From NCBI RefSeq assembly GCF_009299485.1, contig NZ_WBSO01000007.1, forward strand, positions 47,314 through 111,313: DNA of 64,000 bases. The letters run 5' to 3'. Every line of letters begins with the position of its first letter. Within the stretch, counting starts at the first letter, position 1. Shown here piece after piece: positions 42,589-51,799 of the stretch. Below the pieces are notes generated by a model. The model saw nothing but the letters and a program-made list of their open reading frames with translations, was not told the DNA's origin and searched no databases. Source of the stretch: Bifidobacterium apri (GTDB taxonomy: Bacteria; Actinomycetota; Actinomycetes; Actinomycetales; Bifidobacteriaceae). Made by a program: the position numbers and the translations under genes.

Positions 42589-43308
42589 TCAGCCCGCGCG
42601 AGGCGGCGTATCAGCCAAGGCGACCGCGGCCGAAACACAGACCCCGGCACAGGCGAGGACATCCGCGCATCCACGCAATGTGGATCCCGTCGTAATAATG
42701 TCATCCAACAGCAGCACTGTTGCGTCTCCAGCCCCATGCCAAGATCCACGCAACCGGAACCGCTCGCCCATGCGGTCAGCCCGCTGCTGCGCGCTGGACA
42801 GCCCGACCGACCGTCCACCATGTCGTGCGACCGACAGCACGTCGGCGACAACAGCGTCATACCCGTATTCCTCACGCAACAGGCGGCACACCATACGCGT
42901 CAGGATACGCATATGACACCTGCCACGAGCCCGGACTGACCGGCCGGACGAAGGCACCGGAACAAGCATCAGCCGATGGCCGTCTTCGACACCCCCGCAA
43001 CCGTTCAGCCGGCCCAGCATCATATCGGTTGCGGCAGCGAGATACCGGGCAAACACCGCATCACACTCCCGATCGTCATGATCTTTCCAGGCAAGCACCG
43101 CCGACCTCGCGCGACCCGAATATCGCGCGCATGCGAGGGTACCGCCGGGAAGGCCGGGAAGCGGCCGAGACGGATAAGCCGCGAACAACGCACGGCAATC
43201 GGAGCACAGCACCGTATCCGGTTCGCCGCACCCAGCGCATCCACGCGGCAACACCGTCATCGCAAACGGGGATGACAACCATACGGAAAACAAGTCACGC
43301 AAGCGCAT
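42589..43308 (-). CDS. ComF-family phosphoribosyltransferase-like protein
   Basis: 239 residues with an N-terminal zinc-binding cluster (Cys24, Cys27, Cys35, Cys38 in GCAGCGEPDTVLCSDC) and a C-terminal PRTase domain with the PRPP motif VLLLDDIITTGST, the ComF/GntX layout. Homologues act in DNA uptake in competent bacteria, but in bifidobacteria the role is unproven and no other com gene is nearby. Start uncertain: ATG 43308 (weak CGGATG site) is preferred over 43332 and 43356. Confidence 0.85.
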   Translation of the reverse strand: MRLRDLFSVWLSSPFAMTVLPRGCAGCGEPDTVLCSDCRALFAAYPSRPLPGLPGGTLACARYSGRARSAVLAWKDHDDRECDAVFARYLAAATDMMLGRLNGCGGVEDGHRLMLVPVPSSGRSVRARGRCHMRILTRMVCRLLREEYGYDAVVADVLSVARHGGRSVGLSSAQQRADRMGERFRLRGSWHGAGDATVLLLDDIITTGSTLRGCADVLACAGVCVSAAVALADTPPRAG

Positions 43309-43568
43309 ACATCCGACGGTATCGACACGCCCCATCGCTGCGCCAGCGCACACCATCGATGTGGTCAGAAGTCATGAATCGGGACAGTCAAGCGCTTCAG
43401 CCAGCGGCCAACAGCCCCAAGCCGTCACCGCCAGAGCAGCCTTGTCTGCCGAACAGCGCGAATGCACAACCATGCACAGGCGTAACGGCGCACGCAGCAC
43501 AAGCCGCGCACCCCATCCGCAATGCGTCTAGCCCACGCGGCGGTCACACCACGCAACGCAGACAATGC

Positions 43569-44381
43569 TCATGCAACCACTGGCAGGCGGCGAATGAGTT
43601 CATCGCACACCACCAGGGTCTCCTCCGGACCGGTGACGCGAATGGCCATCGTCCCGGCGTTCACGGCCGGGTAATCATTACCGTCCGGGTCCATACGGTC
43701 ACCGAGATACACCATCTGCGGCACGTCGATATGCAGCGCGGCGGCCAATTGCCGAACGGCATACGCCTTGTCCACGCCACGCAAGGAGATATCCACACTC
43801 GTTGAGCCACCGGAGCGGACCGCCAAATCAGGAACGTCAGCGCTTACGGCTTCGGCGAGACGGTTCTTCTTCTCATTGGTCGGATCCCAGGCCTCCTTCG
43901 CCTCCAACGGAGCAAGCTGGCCAAGCGCCGAGAACGTGATCTGGCTGCCTCGATCCTCGATGCGCTCCCCCCACACCCGATCTTCCCAAATGCCTTGCTC
44001 CTTGGCGTGTCGTTCCAGCGAACTGATGGCCGCCTGCCGCTCGGCGTCACTGAGATTATGCTCATACACGCATTCCCATCGGGTGCCATCCCACCGGTAA
44101 TAGCGGGTGCCGCTGGTCGGCATGAGATGCATATTGGCTTTGCACGCGCGATCGTCAAGCATATCGAGAATCTGGCTTTGGACCAAAGAAAACCTGCCGC
44201 CGGTGATAATCGCCACCGGCAGACGGTGGGTCAACGCGGTCAGGCAATCAGCGATGTGCGGGGAAATCGGTTTTTTCGACCTCGCGAGCGTACCATCAAG
44301 GTCGAAGGCAATCGCTTTCGCCTCAGATGCCACGGCGTCAAGATCAAGCTGCCGCCATGAATGAATCGCTGTGGCGTTCAT
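43569..44381 (-). CDS. HAD-superfamily phosphatase, Cof/phosphomannomutase-like
   Basis: 270 residues of HAD subclass IIB: motif I AIAFDLDGTLARSKKPIS, motif II AIITGGR, and motif III/IV YLGDRMDPDGNDYPA. Sequence around VSVDISLRGVDKAYAVRQL recalls eukaryotic-type phosphomannomutases and sugar phosphatases. ATG 44381 follows AAGGAGG; longer in-frame readings upstream have no ribosome site. It is divergent from the small conserved gene at 44450. Substrate not predictable. Confidence 0.9.
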   Translation of the reverse strand: MNATAIHSWRQLDLDAVASEAKAIAFDLDGTLARSKKPISPHIADCLTALTHRLPVAIITGGRFSLVQSQILDMLDDRACKANMHLMPTSGTRYYRWDGTRWECVYEHNLSDAERQAAISSLERHAKEQGIWEDRVWGERIEDRGSQITFSALGQLAPLEAKEAWDPTNEKKNRLAEAVSADVPDLAVRSGGSTSVDISLRGVDKAYAVRQLAAALHIDVPQMVYLGDRMDPDGNDYPAVNAGTMAIRVTGPEETLVVCDELIRRLPVVA

Positions 44382-44449
44382 TGTTCCTCCTTGCCGAAAT
44401 ACACCATGCCATCCTAGCGCAATCCTTGCCTCGACATACAGTTGACGGC

Positions 44450-44881
44450 ATGCTGCGAGCACCTTGGCAATTACACGTATACCGCAACCGGCACGGCCGC
44501 GGAAGCCGCACCCCGATGTTCGGGGTGAGAATGCCCCGATACCGGACGAAAAGCGGCATGTTCGACGATATGGTCGCCTCCCAGCTGCGCAGACTCCACG
44601 GAGCATGGCCAGAGCTGGTGCAACCAGTGCAGTTCGCCGTCGAAGACGTCCCGCCGTCCGACCCGGCGCCATGGCAGGCAGATCCGGACTTGTCTTCCCA
44701 ATGCTTCCCCGCCGGGCGCGGCACGCCCGCTCGTATCGTCCTGTACCGGATGCCGATCCAAATGCATGCACGCACCCGCATGGATCTGCAATTCGCCATC
44801 CGCGATGAACTGGTCAGCCGTCTTGCCGAGCTGTATGGCCGCAGACCAGAGGAAATCGACCCCGACTGGGGCCTTGATTAG
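44450..44881 (+). CDS. Conserved actinobacterial protein, zincin-like metallopeptidase family member (degenerate)
   Basis: 143 residues: basic start, GVRMPRYRTKSGMFDDMVASQL, WPELVQPVQFAVEDVPPSDP and RIVLYRMPIQMHARTRMDLQF. This pattern matches a conserved actinobacterial family (the DUF1025-like group represented by Rv3259 near whiB2 in mycobacteria). The HExxH zinc site of true zincins is not visible, so catalysis is doubtful. ATG 44450 is chosen since upstream ATGs at 44327 and 44357 would overlap the divergent HAD gene or its leader. The link to the whiB2 cluster is by synteny. Confidence 0.7.
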   Translation: MLRAPWQLHVYRNRHGRGSRTPMFGVRMPRYRTKSGMFDDMVASQLRRLHGAWPELVQPVQFAVEDVPPSDPAPWQADPDLSSQCFPAGRGTPARIVLYRMPIQMHARTRMDLQFAIRDELVSRLAELYGRRPEEIDPDWGLD

Positions 44882-44981
44882 CCGCGGACGACCAGACGCG
44901 AACGATAAGGGCGCATGGCAGCGGCAGATCACGGCGATCAGGCGAACGTCCTATGCATCAGACGACATACGCCGTGAACGG

Positions 44982-46541
44982 TCAATGCACAATGCGTTGA
45001 TCGTTCACAGTCAGCACCTCGCGACTCTGAGGCTCCAACGATGACGCCGGCAGATATGCGGCCTGCGCCACTTTGCCTGAAGACAGCGACGCTTGGGACA
45101 GCCTCGCGCCCCACACAATGTTCTTGCCCGCGCGGCAGGTGAACAGCTGAGTGTTATCGCCGATATCCGCAGGATCGACCGACACGCCTGTCGTAGCCCC
45201 CACGGATATGCGTTTGCTTCCTGTTGCGTTGCCGGACGCATCATAGCCGTGCAGTGTCACGGTTTGGTCGGTGTCGGAGAGATTGACCAATTGCAGGGTC
45301 GCCGACACCGAGGACGGAATGACCAATCCTGATGCACGCTGCCCCGATTCACCGGGGATGAACGCAAAATCAGCCTGACCGGAAGCACTCTGGCTGACTG
45401 TCGCCTGGACACTGATCTGGGATGTGGCATCGGCGAACAAGCCGGTCGCGTCGTCCGGGGCATTGCCGAGATCGACTGCGGTGACCCTGTTGCCGGGCAC
45501 CGTGACCGTCTTCGCCTCCACACGGCCTTCACCGGTGACCCAAGACAATGTCACCGTGGTATTGCGTTCCGCGTAGACAAGCGCAGTCACGGCATCCCCC
45601 TTGACCACGCCGGGCAAGGCTTGGGTCAGCGCAGGGTCGCCCAGAGGAAGAACGACATCGGATCCCAACGGTTTCAACCCCTGCATACGAGTCACGTTCA
45701 CCACGGACGCAATCGGCGTTTCCGTGCTCGACACGGTGACATAGACACCCTGTTGCCCTGGTGCGGCGGCGGAAATGTCAAGCGTCGCCTGCCCGCCCGC
45801 AGCGACCGTCAGCGTACTGGATGTGGACAGCGACAGCTTCCCCGCATGTTTCGTACCGTACACGGTCACATCAAGCGAAGTCGACTTCTGCGAAGGATTG
45901 GACACCACCAGCTGCTCGGTGACACCGGTTTGCGTCGCCGGAAGCAGGAATGCGTCGGTGAGTGCAGTCGGCACGCAGGAAGCGGCGGACATGCCCCTGA
46001 GATCTCCCGAAGTCGCCCATGAGGCCATCGAACCGATCACACCGGTCCCGGATTTCGCCTCCAACAATTTGGCGTCGATGTACTGGGCGTTCTTCGTGAC
46101 ATCCCCGGCAAGCGTTTTGACATTCGCCGAATCCAGCAGATTGTCGTCAGAAAGCTCGCTGGATTGCGCATCCTCGCCGGACAATGGGTAATTGTAGACA
46201 TCAGCTCCATACACGGAACCGAAGGCAGCGTACAATGCCGCGGATGTGATATTCCCTGCAGTCGCCTGATACTCGCTGTCTCCGAAATTCTCGTCATCCG
46301 CAAGCGTCATCTGTTGCGGACACAGCAAGCCGTATTGCGTCTGGCTGACATGTTGCACGGTCGTCGCCGATGACACCGAAGACCGGTCAATCAGCCACCG
46401 GGCAGGCTCCAACACAGTCAACGCCGCGAACACCGCAACAATGAGGATCATGGTCAACACGGCCACAAGGACACGGCGGACCGTCGATGCGGTGTGACGG
46501 CCGGCGCCGCCGCGTTTCCGGTTGGATAGCTCCTGGCTCAT
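44982..46541 (-). CDS. Membrane-anchored secreted protein, DUF5719-like
   Basis: 519 residues: short basic cytoplasmic part, one transmembrane segment (RVLVAVLTMILIVAVFAALT, about residues 23-45), then a Ser/Thr/Val-rich extracellular domain with beta-sandwich character. In actinobacteria such proteins are encoded next to a large family-2 glycosyltransferase and whiB2, as here, which suggests a part in cell-envelope glycan export or anchoring; this is inference. ATG 46541 overlaps the glycosyltransferase stop by 4 nt, with GGAGGA upstream. Confidence 0.8.
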   Translation of the reverse strand: MSQELSNRKRGGAGRHTASTVRRVLVAVLTMILIVAVFAALTVLEPARWLIDRSSVSSATTVQHVSQTQYGLLCPQQMTLADDENFGDSEYQATAGNITSAALYAAFGSVYGADVYNYPLSGEDAQSSELSDDNLLDSANVKTLAGDVTKNAQYIDAKLLEAKSGTGVIGSMASWATSGDLRGMSAASCVPTALTDAFLLPATQTGVTEQLVVSNPSQKSTSLDVTVYGTKHAGKLSLSTSSTLTVAAGGQATLDISAAAPGQQGVYVTVSSTETPIASVVNVTRMQGLKPLGSDVVLPLGDPALTQALPGVVKGDAVTALVYAERNTTVTLSWVTGEGRVEAKTVTVPGNRVTAVDLGNAPDDATGLFADATSQISVQATVSQSASGQADFAFIPGESGQRASGLVIPSSVSATLQLVNLSDTDQTVTLHGYDASGNATGSKRISVGATTGVSVDPADIGDNTQLFTCRAGKNIVWGARLSQASLSSGKVAQAAYLPASSLEPQSREVLTVNDQRIVH

Positions 46542-49500
46542 GCTTCATCCTCCTCGTCATCGCTCATCATACCGGCACCCGGACGAGGCAGGGCGACCAG
46601 ACAGTACGCCGCGATGACCACACCCATGCTCCACAGCCACACATAACGCCAACCACGCGTTTGCAGCCTGTGTTGCGCGGATGTATCAACGTGCTGGGTC
46701 GCGGTTTCGGTTGCACCTGCGACACGGTAATACGTGCCGCTGTCTGCGCTGACGACGGTCTGCACGCCATCGCACGCAGTGATATTCGCAATCAGATTCC
46801 CTGTTGCCGTTCTCGCAGCGTTGTTCGACGTATTGGACACCACGTAGATTCCGCCGAATCCGAGTTGGCCAATCGCCGCGATCGCATCGTCGTCCGAACC
46901 GGAAAGCAACGCGGCGCTTGCCTGGGCGATGGTCTGATATGCGGCGTCGTGTTCCCCCGACACAAACTGAGCACGCAACGCAGGCGACGCATCGATCAAA
47001 TCGCCTTTGCTGGTGCGCAGCACCGAATAATCGACCGAATTATCGGTTTGCGCCTTCAATGCGAGCACCCGGGAGTCACTGTTTTTCGCTAGATAGTCGG
47101 TAGCCACCATAGGCAGGCCGGCGGTGCTTCCACCGATATGCTGGCTGGGAGACGCGAATGCGGCAAAACCACACCACGCCGTGGCGAATGCCACCATCAC
47201 GATGACCAGTACAGCGCGCCCGGCGCGAGTCACCGTCGTTGTACGGCGGGATTGTTCCGGACGTGCATGGACAGCACCCTCTTCCGCTCCAAGAGACGAT
47301 TTCAATGGGCGGAACCGCCGCACAGCGCCTCCGGCGACCAAACATACGCAAGACAGCAACGACACCATCACCAATGCCATGCCCGGAAGCACGGAACCAG
47401 CGACTTCGCCGGAAGCGTCAACTGCGATGGTCACTCGGGAAGACGCCAAGCACAGCACCGCTCCACAGACGGCGACCACCCACATCATGCGCGAGACCCT
47501 CAGCGCGAACGGCAGGAACAGCGAGAGGACCGCCAGCGCAACCACGGCGGCAAGCGCAACCACTGAAGCAACATGCCATGCCGTTTGTGAGTCGAGCGAA
47601 CTCCAGTCGCCGCTACCGCTGACGCCGAATGTCCGACGGACCACATCGGCAAGACTCAACGCGGTCGGCGAGCCGTTGACGCTGCGCAGAGGAATCGCGA
47701 TATCGCCGAACAACTGTCGCCACATACCTTGCATGCCGTTACGGATGACGTTGGACAGGGTCGGCGCGACAGCGAATCCTGCAGGGAACGGTATCAGCAG
47801 CAGCATGGCGCGATGCTTGGGCACCATCATGAGAAACACGATGAACGCGACAACCAAAGCAAGCAGGGTCTGTGGTTCGGACAACACAACGATGACAAAG
47901 CACAATGCCGCGCACGCCGCCGACTGGATCGACGCCTTCGGTTTCATCGGATCTTCGGTATGGTACATGCCCACAGCACGGAATACGAACGCGAAAGCCG
48001 CAGGCAGGAACACCATCATGGTGAGCATCGCGAGATTCCCGGACTGATACAATCCCATCGCCGCAGCAAAGGAGACCCACATCAGCCCGCCGGCGATTCT
48101 CACCGAGTCGGAACGGGTGAACACTCCCGCCAACGCCCAGAACGACAGCGCTGCGAGCGGTGCGGAAGCGAAGTACATAACACTGATCGCCGTGGCGACA
48201 TGACCGAGTGTGAACACGGATGCGATCGTGAGCACCAACAACCATGGCGTCGGAGGGGCTGCGCGCCCCACACCGCCGCCGAACACCCATTGGGTGGTGG
48301 CGGATTCAACCAATTGCCGCCAACTCGCGCCGGTCGGCAGCCATTGGTCTGAATACAATGTGCCACCCGTTGCCAACGATCGCACCAAAGGCCATTGCCA
48401 GCCAATCAAGAGGCATAGCACAACGAGCGACATCAGTATCGCACCGGTCCACCGCCGAATGAGCCGTGTGCGCAGATGCGCTTTGGCCAACGGGCTGAGC
48501 AGGATGACATGGCGTTGGCTGTCCAACGCGCGACGGCGGTCACGCCACCGTGCAATCTGCTGCCGATCCGCCACCAGTTGTTCGAGACGGGATTGGGACA
48601 CCTTGCTTTGCCGGGCGACAAGACGACGAGCCTTGATCGCACGCGGGAACGACACCAGTGCGGACCATGGCATCACCAGCTCGCACAGGGCGTCATACGG
48701 TTTTTTCGCGAACAGTTTTCCCACAGCACGGGCCAGCGAGGCGGGCAGGCTGCATAGCCACCAGACCAGCCACAACAGCATGCGGGTATCCGTATACGCG
48801 TATCGTTGTTCGGCGCGCATCCGCGTCATCGACGTATGTTGTGGTTCCTCCTCGTCGATGGGCATGCCGCCACGGGTGCGAATACCTTCGAATCTTGCGC
48901 GCCGATGGGCGATACGCGCGCGGGGAACGACGACGACACGACCGCCGCTGAGACATATGCGACGGCAGAAATCCGCAGACTGCGCGAAGGTGCCGAACCA
49001 CGATGAAATACCGTGGAGCATGCGCAAAGTATCGACAGGAACCAGTGCCCCGGCGAGCGATACGGCGAACACATCCTGCCTGCCGTCATACTGCTCCTGG
49101 TCCGGCTCCCCATCGACGACCAAGGAATACAAACGGTGGTGGCCAGCATACTTGCCGACGTCGTGAAGGTTCTCCCCCGACCAGTCAAGCTGTTTCGCGC
49201 CCAGGATCGAAGCGGTCGGAGCATTATGCCATGTTTCGATCAACGATTCGAGACAAGCGGTATCCGCCGGGCGGGAATCGTCGTGCAACATCCACAGGCC
49301 GCGAATCCTCGAGTCGAGCCGCGCCGCCTCCGTGGCTTGGGAAACCGCTTGCGCGAAAGATTTTGCACCGTCGACCGCGACGATGCGCACCGACACCTGT
49401 TTGGTCTGCGGCAAACGCATGGCAGGCCCTGCGGGCATGGGGATGACTTCGAATGAGGTCTGGAGCGGTCGTGCCAGAGCGCCTGTGCAATCGGCGATGA

Positions 49501-49684
49501 CCACGACCGACGGCAACACGCTTTGTGCCAGCACGGCCGACAGCGTGGACGCGAAGAACCTCCGGTCTTCCTCGACGGTGATCACCGCCGCCACGGAGTC
49601 GTCGACGTCTTGGCTGTGCGTATATGTGCGCGCCGCCAACACATCTCCCACCAATTGTTCGATGCCGCTGCCTGTCAAATCCAT
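46538..49684 (-). CDS. Large multi-pass membrane glycosyltransferase (GT2-type)
   Basis: 1048 residues. The N-terminal 290 residues resemble a GT-A family-2 glycosyltransferase (VAAVITVEEDRRFFASTLSA; LWMLHDDSRPAD as the DXD-like site; GTFAQSADFCRR). The remainder has about 12 membrane segments, with an extracytoplasmic region near the C terminus. Such fusions are conserved beside whiB2 and LCP genes in actinobacteria and are thought to build envelope polysaccharide. ATG 49684 has GGGA upstream; the longer reading to 49762 lacks a site. Translationally coupled to the DUF5719-like gene. Confidence 0.88.
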   Translation of the reverse strand: MDLTGSGIEQLVGDVLAARTYTHSQDVDDSVAAVITVEEDRRFFASTLSAVLAQSVLPSVVVIADCTGALARPLQTSFEVIPMPAGPAMRLPQTKQVSVRIVAVDGAKSFAQAVSQATEAARLDSRIRGLWMLHDDSRPADTACLESLIETWHNAPTASILGAKQLDWSGENLHDVGKYAGHHRLYSLVVDGEPDQEQYDGRQDVFAVSLAGALVPVDTLRMLHGISSWFGTFAQSADFCRRICLSGGRVVVVPRARIAHRRARFEGIRTRGGMPIDEEEPQHTSMTRMRAEQRYAYTDTRMLLWLVWWLCSLPASLARAVGKLFAKKPYDALCELVMPWSALVSFPRAIKARRLVARQSKVSQSRLEQLVADRQQIARWRDRRRALDSQRHVILLSPLAKAHLRTRLIRRWTGAILMSLVVLCLLIGWQWPLVRSLATGGTLYSDQWLPTGASWRQLVESATTQWVFGGGVGRAAPPTPWLLVLTIASVFTLGHVATAISVMYFASAPLAALSFWALAGVFTRSDSVRIAGGLMWVSFAAAMGLYQSGNLAMLTMMVFLPAAFAFVFRAVGMYHTEDPMKPKASIQSAACAALCFVIVVLSEPQTLLALVVAFIVFLMMVPKHRAMLLLIPFPAGFAVAPTLSNVIRNGMQGMWRQLFGDIAIPLRSVNGSPTALSLADVVRRTFGVSGSGDWSSLDSQTAWHVASVVALAAVVALAVLSLFLPFALRVSRMMWVVAVCGAVLCLASSRVTIAVDASGEVAGSVLPGMALVMVSLLSCVCLVAGGAVRRFRPLKSSLGAEEGAVHARPEQSRRTTTVTRAGRAVLVIVMVAFATAWCGFAAFASPSQHIGGSTAGLPMVATDYLAKNSDSRVLALKAQTDNSVDYSVLRTSKGDLIDASPALRAQFVSGEHDAAYQTIAQASAALLSGSDDDAIAAIGQLGFGGIYVVSNTSNNAARTATGNLIANITACDGVQTVVSADSGTYYRVAGATETATQHVDTSAQHRLQTRGWRYVWLWSMGVVIAAYCLVALPRPGAGMMSDDEEDEA

Positions 49685-49715
49685 AGTTCCCAGTGTACGC
49701 AAGGGGGCGAAAGCC

Positions 49716-50030
49716 TCACGCCCGGCGACGCTCCTTCTTGTAGCGCCGGCGCTCCCGTTCACTCATGCCGCCCCAAATGCCGAATCGTTCATCATGATCG
49801 ACAGCCCAATCGAGGCATTGTTCACGTACTTCGCACAATTCGCATACCTGCTTGGCGTCGCGCGTCGAACCGCCTTTTTCCGGGAAGAACACCTCGGGAT
49901 CGGTCTGTGAGCATAACGCCTTGGTGCGCCATGACTGCCCGTCCTGCTCGTCAAAAATCCCCCAAGCGCCATGCTGCGAGCACGAACCGACGGCACCGTT
50001 ACCGTCGTAGTTCCGTGATTCACTCCGCAT
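49716..50030 (-). CDS. WhiB-family Fe-S regulator, WhiB2-like
   Basis: 104-residue [4Fe-4S] regulator that binds the RNA polymerase sigma factor. Cys40, Cys63, Cys66 and Cys72 form the cluster (C-x22-CxxC-x5-C), followed by the GIWGG turn (84-88) and a basic C-terminal tail ERERRRYKKERRR for DNA contact. ATG 50030 has AAGGAGGAG upstream; longer readings do not. WhiB2 homologues control septation and the envelope. It is adjacent to and on the strand of the glycosyltransferase. Confidence 0.94.
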   Translation of the reverse strand: MRSESRNYDGNGAVGSCSQHGAWGIFDEQDGQSWRTKALCSQTDPEVFFPEKGGSTRDAKQVCELCEVREQCLDWAVDHDERFGIWGGMSERERRRYKKERRRA

Positions 50031-50325
50031 ATCTCCTCCTTGGTATTTGGCAGTATCACTGAGTTCCAGCATATACGCCGAACCGCCGATATAACAACCC
50101 CCTGATGCATACGCAGTCTGCACGGGGGCATCGTATCAGAGTGCTGATGCGGAGAATGGCAAGCGGAGCCGCTTCACAATACTGACTGAAAACAAAATGT
50201 GAGTGTCGGGGGGATACTGTGAATACGACACGTTTCATCGTCATATTGGTCTACAATGGCTTGGTCTAGGAGAGCACAACATCCGAGTTCGGCCAAGGCT
50301 GACGATTCACAGGAAGGTTCCAAGC
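50031..50325. other. Divergent control region of whiB2 and the first LCP gene
   Basis: 295 bp without a gene. It contains a possible + strand -10 TACAAT near 50251 (in TTGGTCTACAATGG) and the AGGAAGG ribosome site at 50311-50317. No strong hairpin was seen. Confidence 0.4.
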
Positions 50326-51735
50326 GTGACATCCCATCGCAGCAACCATAAGCTTCCCAACCTCAATGGGTGGAATCAGTCGAAGCCCCGTCACAGCCTC
50401 GGCTACCGCACTCGGCATCAGGCGCGTTCCGTGGTCGTGTGCGTGGTTGCCGCCGCCTTGGTTTTCGTCGGCAGCGCCGCCGCCATGACATGGTATGACA
50501 TCAACCATGTCATCGACACGAACTCCATCAACATCATCCCGCAAAAATCAGGCTCAACACAGGAAGCTGTCGTTGACCCCAACGCCGGTCAGACCATCAA
50601 TATCCTGCTGCTCGGGCAAGATACACGCAGCGGTGAGGAAAACAAAGCGCTCGGCGGCCCCGGTGATGCGGAGAACCATCAGTCCGACACCGCAATGGTC
50701 TTGCAGATCAGCGCCGACCGTTCGTATATCAACCTGGTATCCATTCCCCGCGATTCCATTGTGAACGCCCCCAGCTGCCAGACCAGTAAAGGCACCATCG
50801 CCGCACGGTATGAAGTGATGTTCAATTCGATTTTCGCCAACGCCTACGCCAAAGGCGGCGATTTGGCTTCCGCCGGCAGCTGCACCATGGCGGCGGTCAA
50901 TTCGTTGACCGGGCTGGATATCGAGAACTTCGTCATCGTGGACTTTGCCGGCATGCGCGACATGGTCGATGCACTCGGCGGCGTTGATTTGTGCATTCCC
51001 GTCGCCACGAAGGACGCAACCACGGGTATCAATCTGCAACCCGGCATGCAGCACCTCGACGGTACGACAGCGACCGAATACGCTCGTATGCGTCACGGGA
51101 CAGGCACCGACGGTTCGGACATCATGCGCACGACGCGCCAGCAGTACCTGGTCAAGGAAATCATCAAAGAAGCGCTGTCGAAGAACCTGCTCACGCAAAG
51201 TGCACAGCTGTATCAGCTGGCGAAAACCGCGCTCAAATCGCTCAATATCAGTTCCGGGCTTGCACACGCCTCCACATTGGTGGGATTGGCGATGAGCCTG
51301 AAAGACCTCGACCCAACTCATCTGTATATGCAGACGATCCCAGTGACTTCTTGGACGAAAGACAAGAACCGCGTTGTCTGGGCTTCGAACGCGGACGACG
51401 TATGGGAGAAGCTGCGCAAGGAAGTGCCACTGACACAGACTGAGACCACCGCTTCAGATTCCCCGTCAGACAACTCGTCCGCCTCCCCCAGCGACTCGGA
51501 TGACACCAGCGCATCCGAGTCGCCATCGGCGTCGGCATCAGCATCGGCGACTGAGACCGTCGATCCGACGACCGGTCTGATCACCCGCGCCGACGGCACG
51601 CTCATTGACCCGAACACCGGCGGTATCGTCAACAAGAAGAACGGCACCATAACCGATCCGACAACAGGACAGTATCTGGGCATCGCCGATCGCTATCTCA
51701 GCGCCACCGTATGTGCGGTTAATGCGCAGGAATGA
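50326..51735 (+). CDS. LytR-CpsA-Psr (LCP) family protein 1
   Basis: LCP enzymes attach lipid-linked glycopolymers to peptidoglycan. The 469-residue protein has a basic cytoplasmic start, one membrane segment (SVVVCVVAAALVFVGSAAAM), and the LCP domain: INILLLGQDTRSG, HQSDTAMVLQIS, LVSIPRDS, FVIVDFAGMRDMVDALGGVDLC, ATEYARMRHGTG...RQQYLVKEI. A Ser/Asp/Ala-rich segment near residues 385-415 precedes the C-terminal 55 residues. The start is GTG 50326 (AGGAAGG upstream). Followed by a paralogue after 64 bp. Confidence 0.92.
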   Translation: MTSHRSNHKLPNLNGWNQSKPRHSLGYRTRHQARSVVVCVVAAALVFVGSAAAMTWYDINHVIDTNSINIIPQKSGSTQEAVVDPNAGQTINILLLGQDTRSGEENKALGGPGDAENHQSDTAMVLQISADRSYINLVSIPRDSIVNAPSCQTSKGTIAARYEVMFNSIFANAYAKGGDLASAGSCTMAAVNSLTGLDIENFVIVDFAGMRDMVDALGGVDLCIPVATKDATTGINLQPGMQHLDGTTATEYARMRHGTGTDGSDIMRTTRQQYLVKEIIKEALSKNLLTQSAQLYQLAKTALKSLNISSGLAHASTLVGLAMSLKDLDPTHLYMQTIPVTSWTKDKNRVVWASNADDVWEKLRKEVPLTQTETTASDSPSDNSSASPSDSDDTSASESPSASASASATETVDPTTGLITRADGTLIDPNTGGIVNKKNGTITDPTTGQYLGIADRYLSATVCAVNAQE

Positions 51736-51799
51736 CGAAAATCCGTGACAGTGTGCCGGCGCTGAGTAAAAGTAGCACCGTATTCGCACAGGAGGTCGT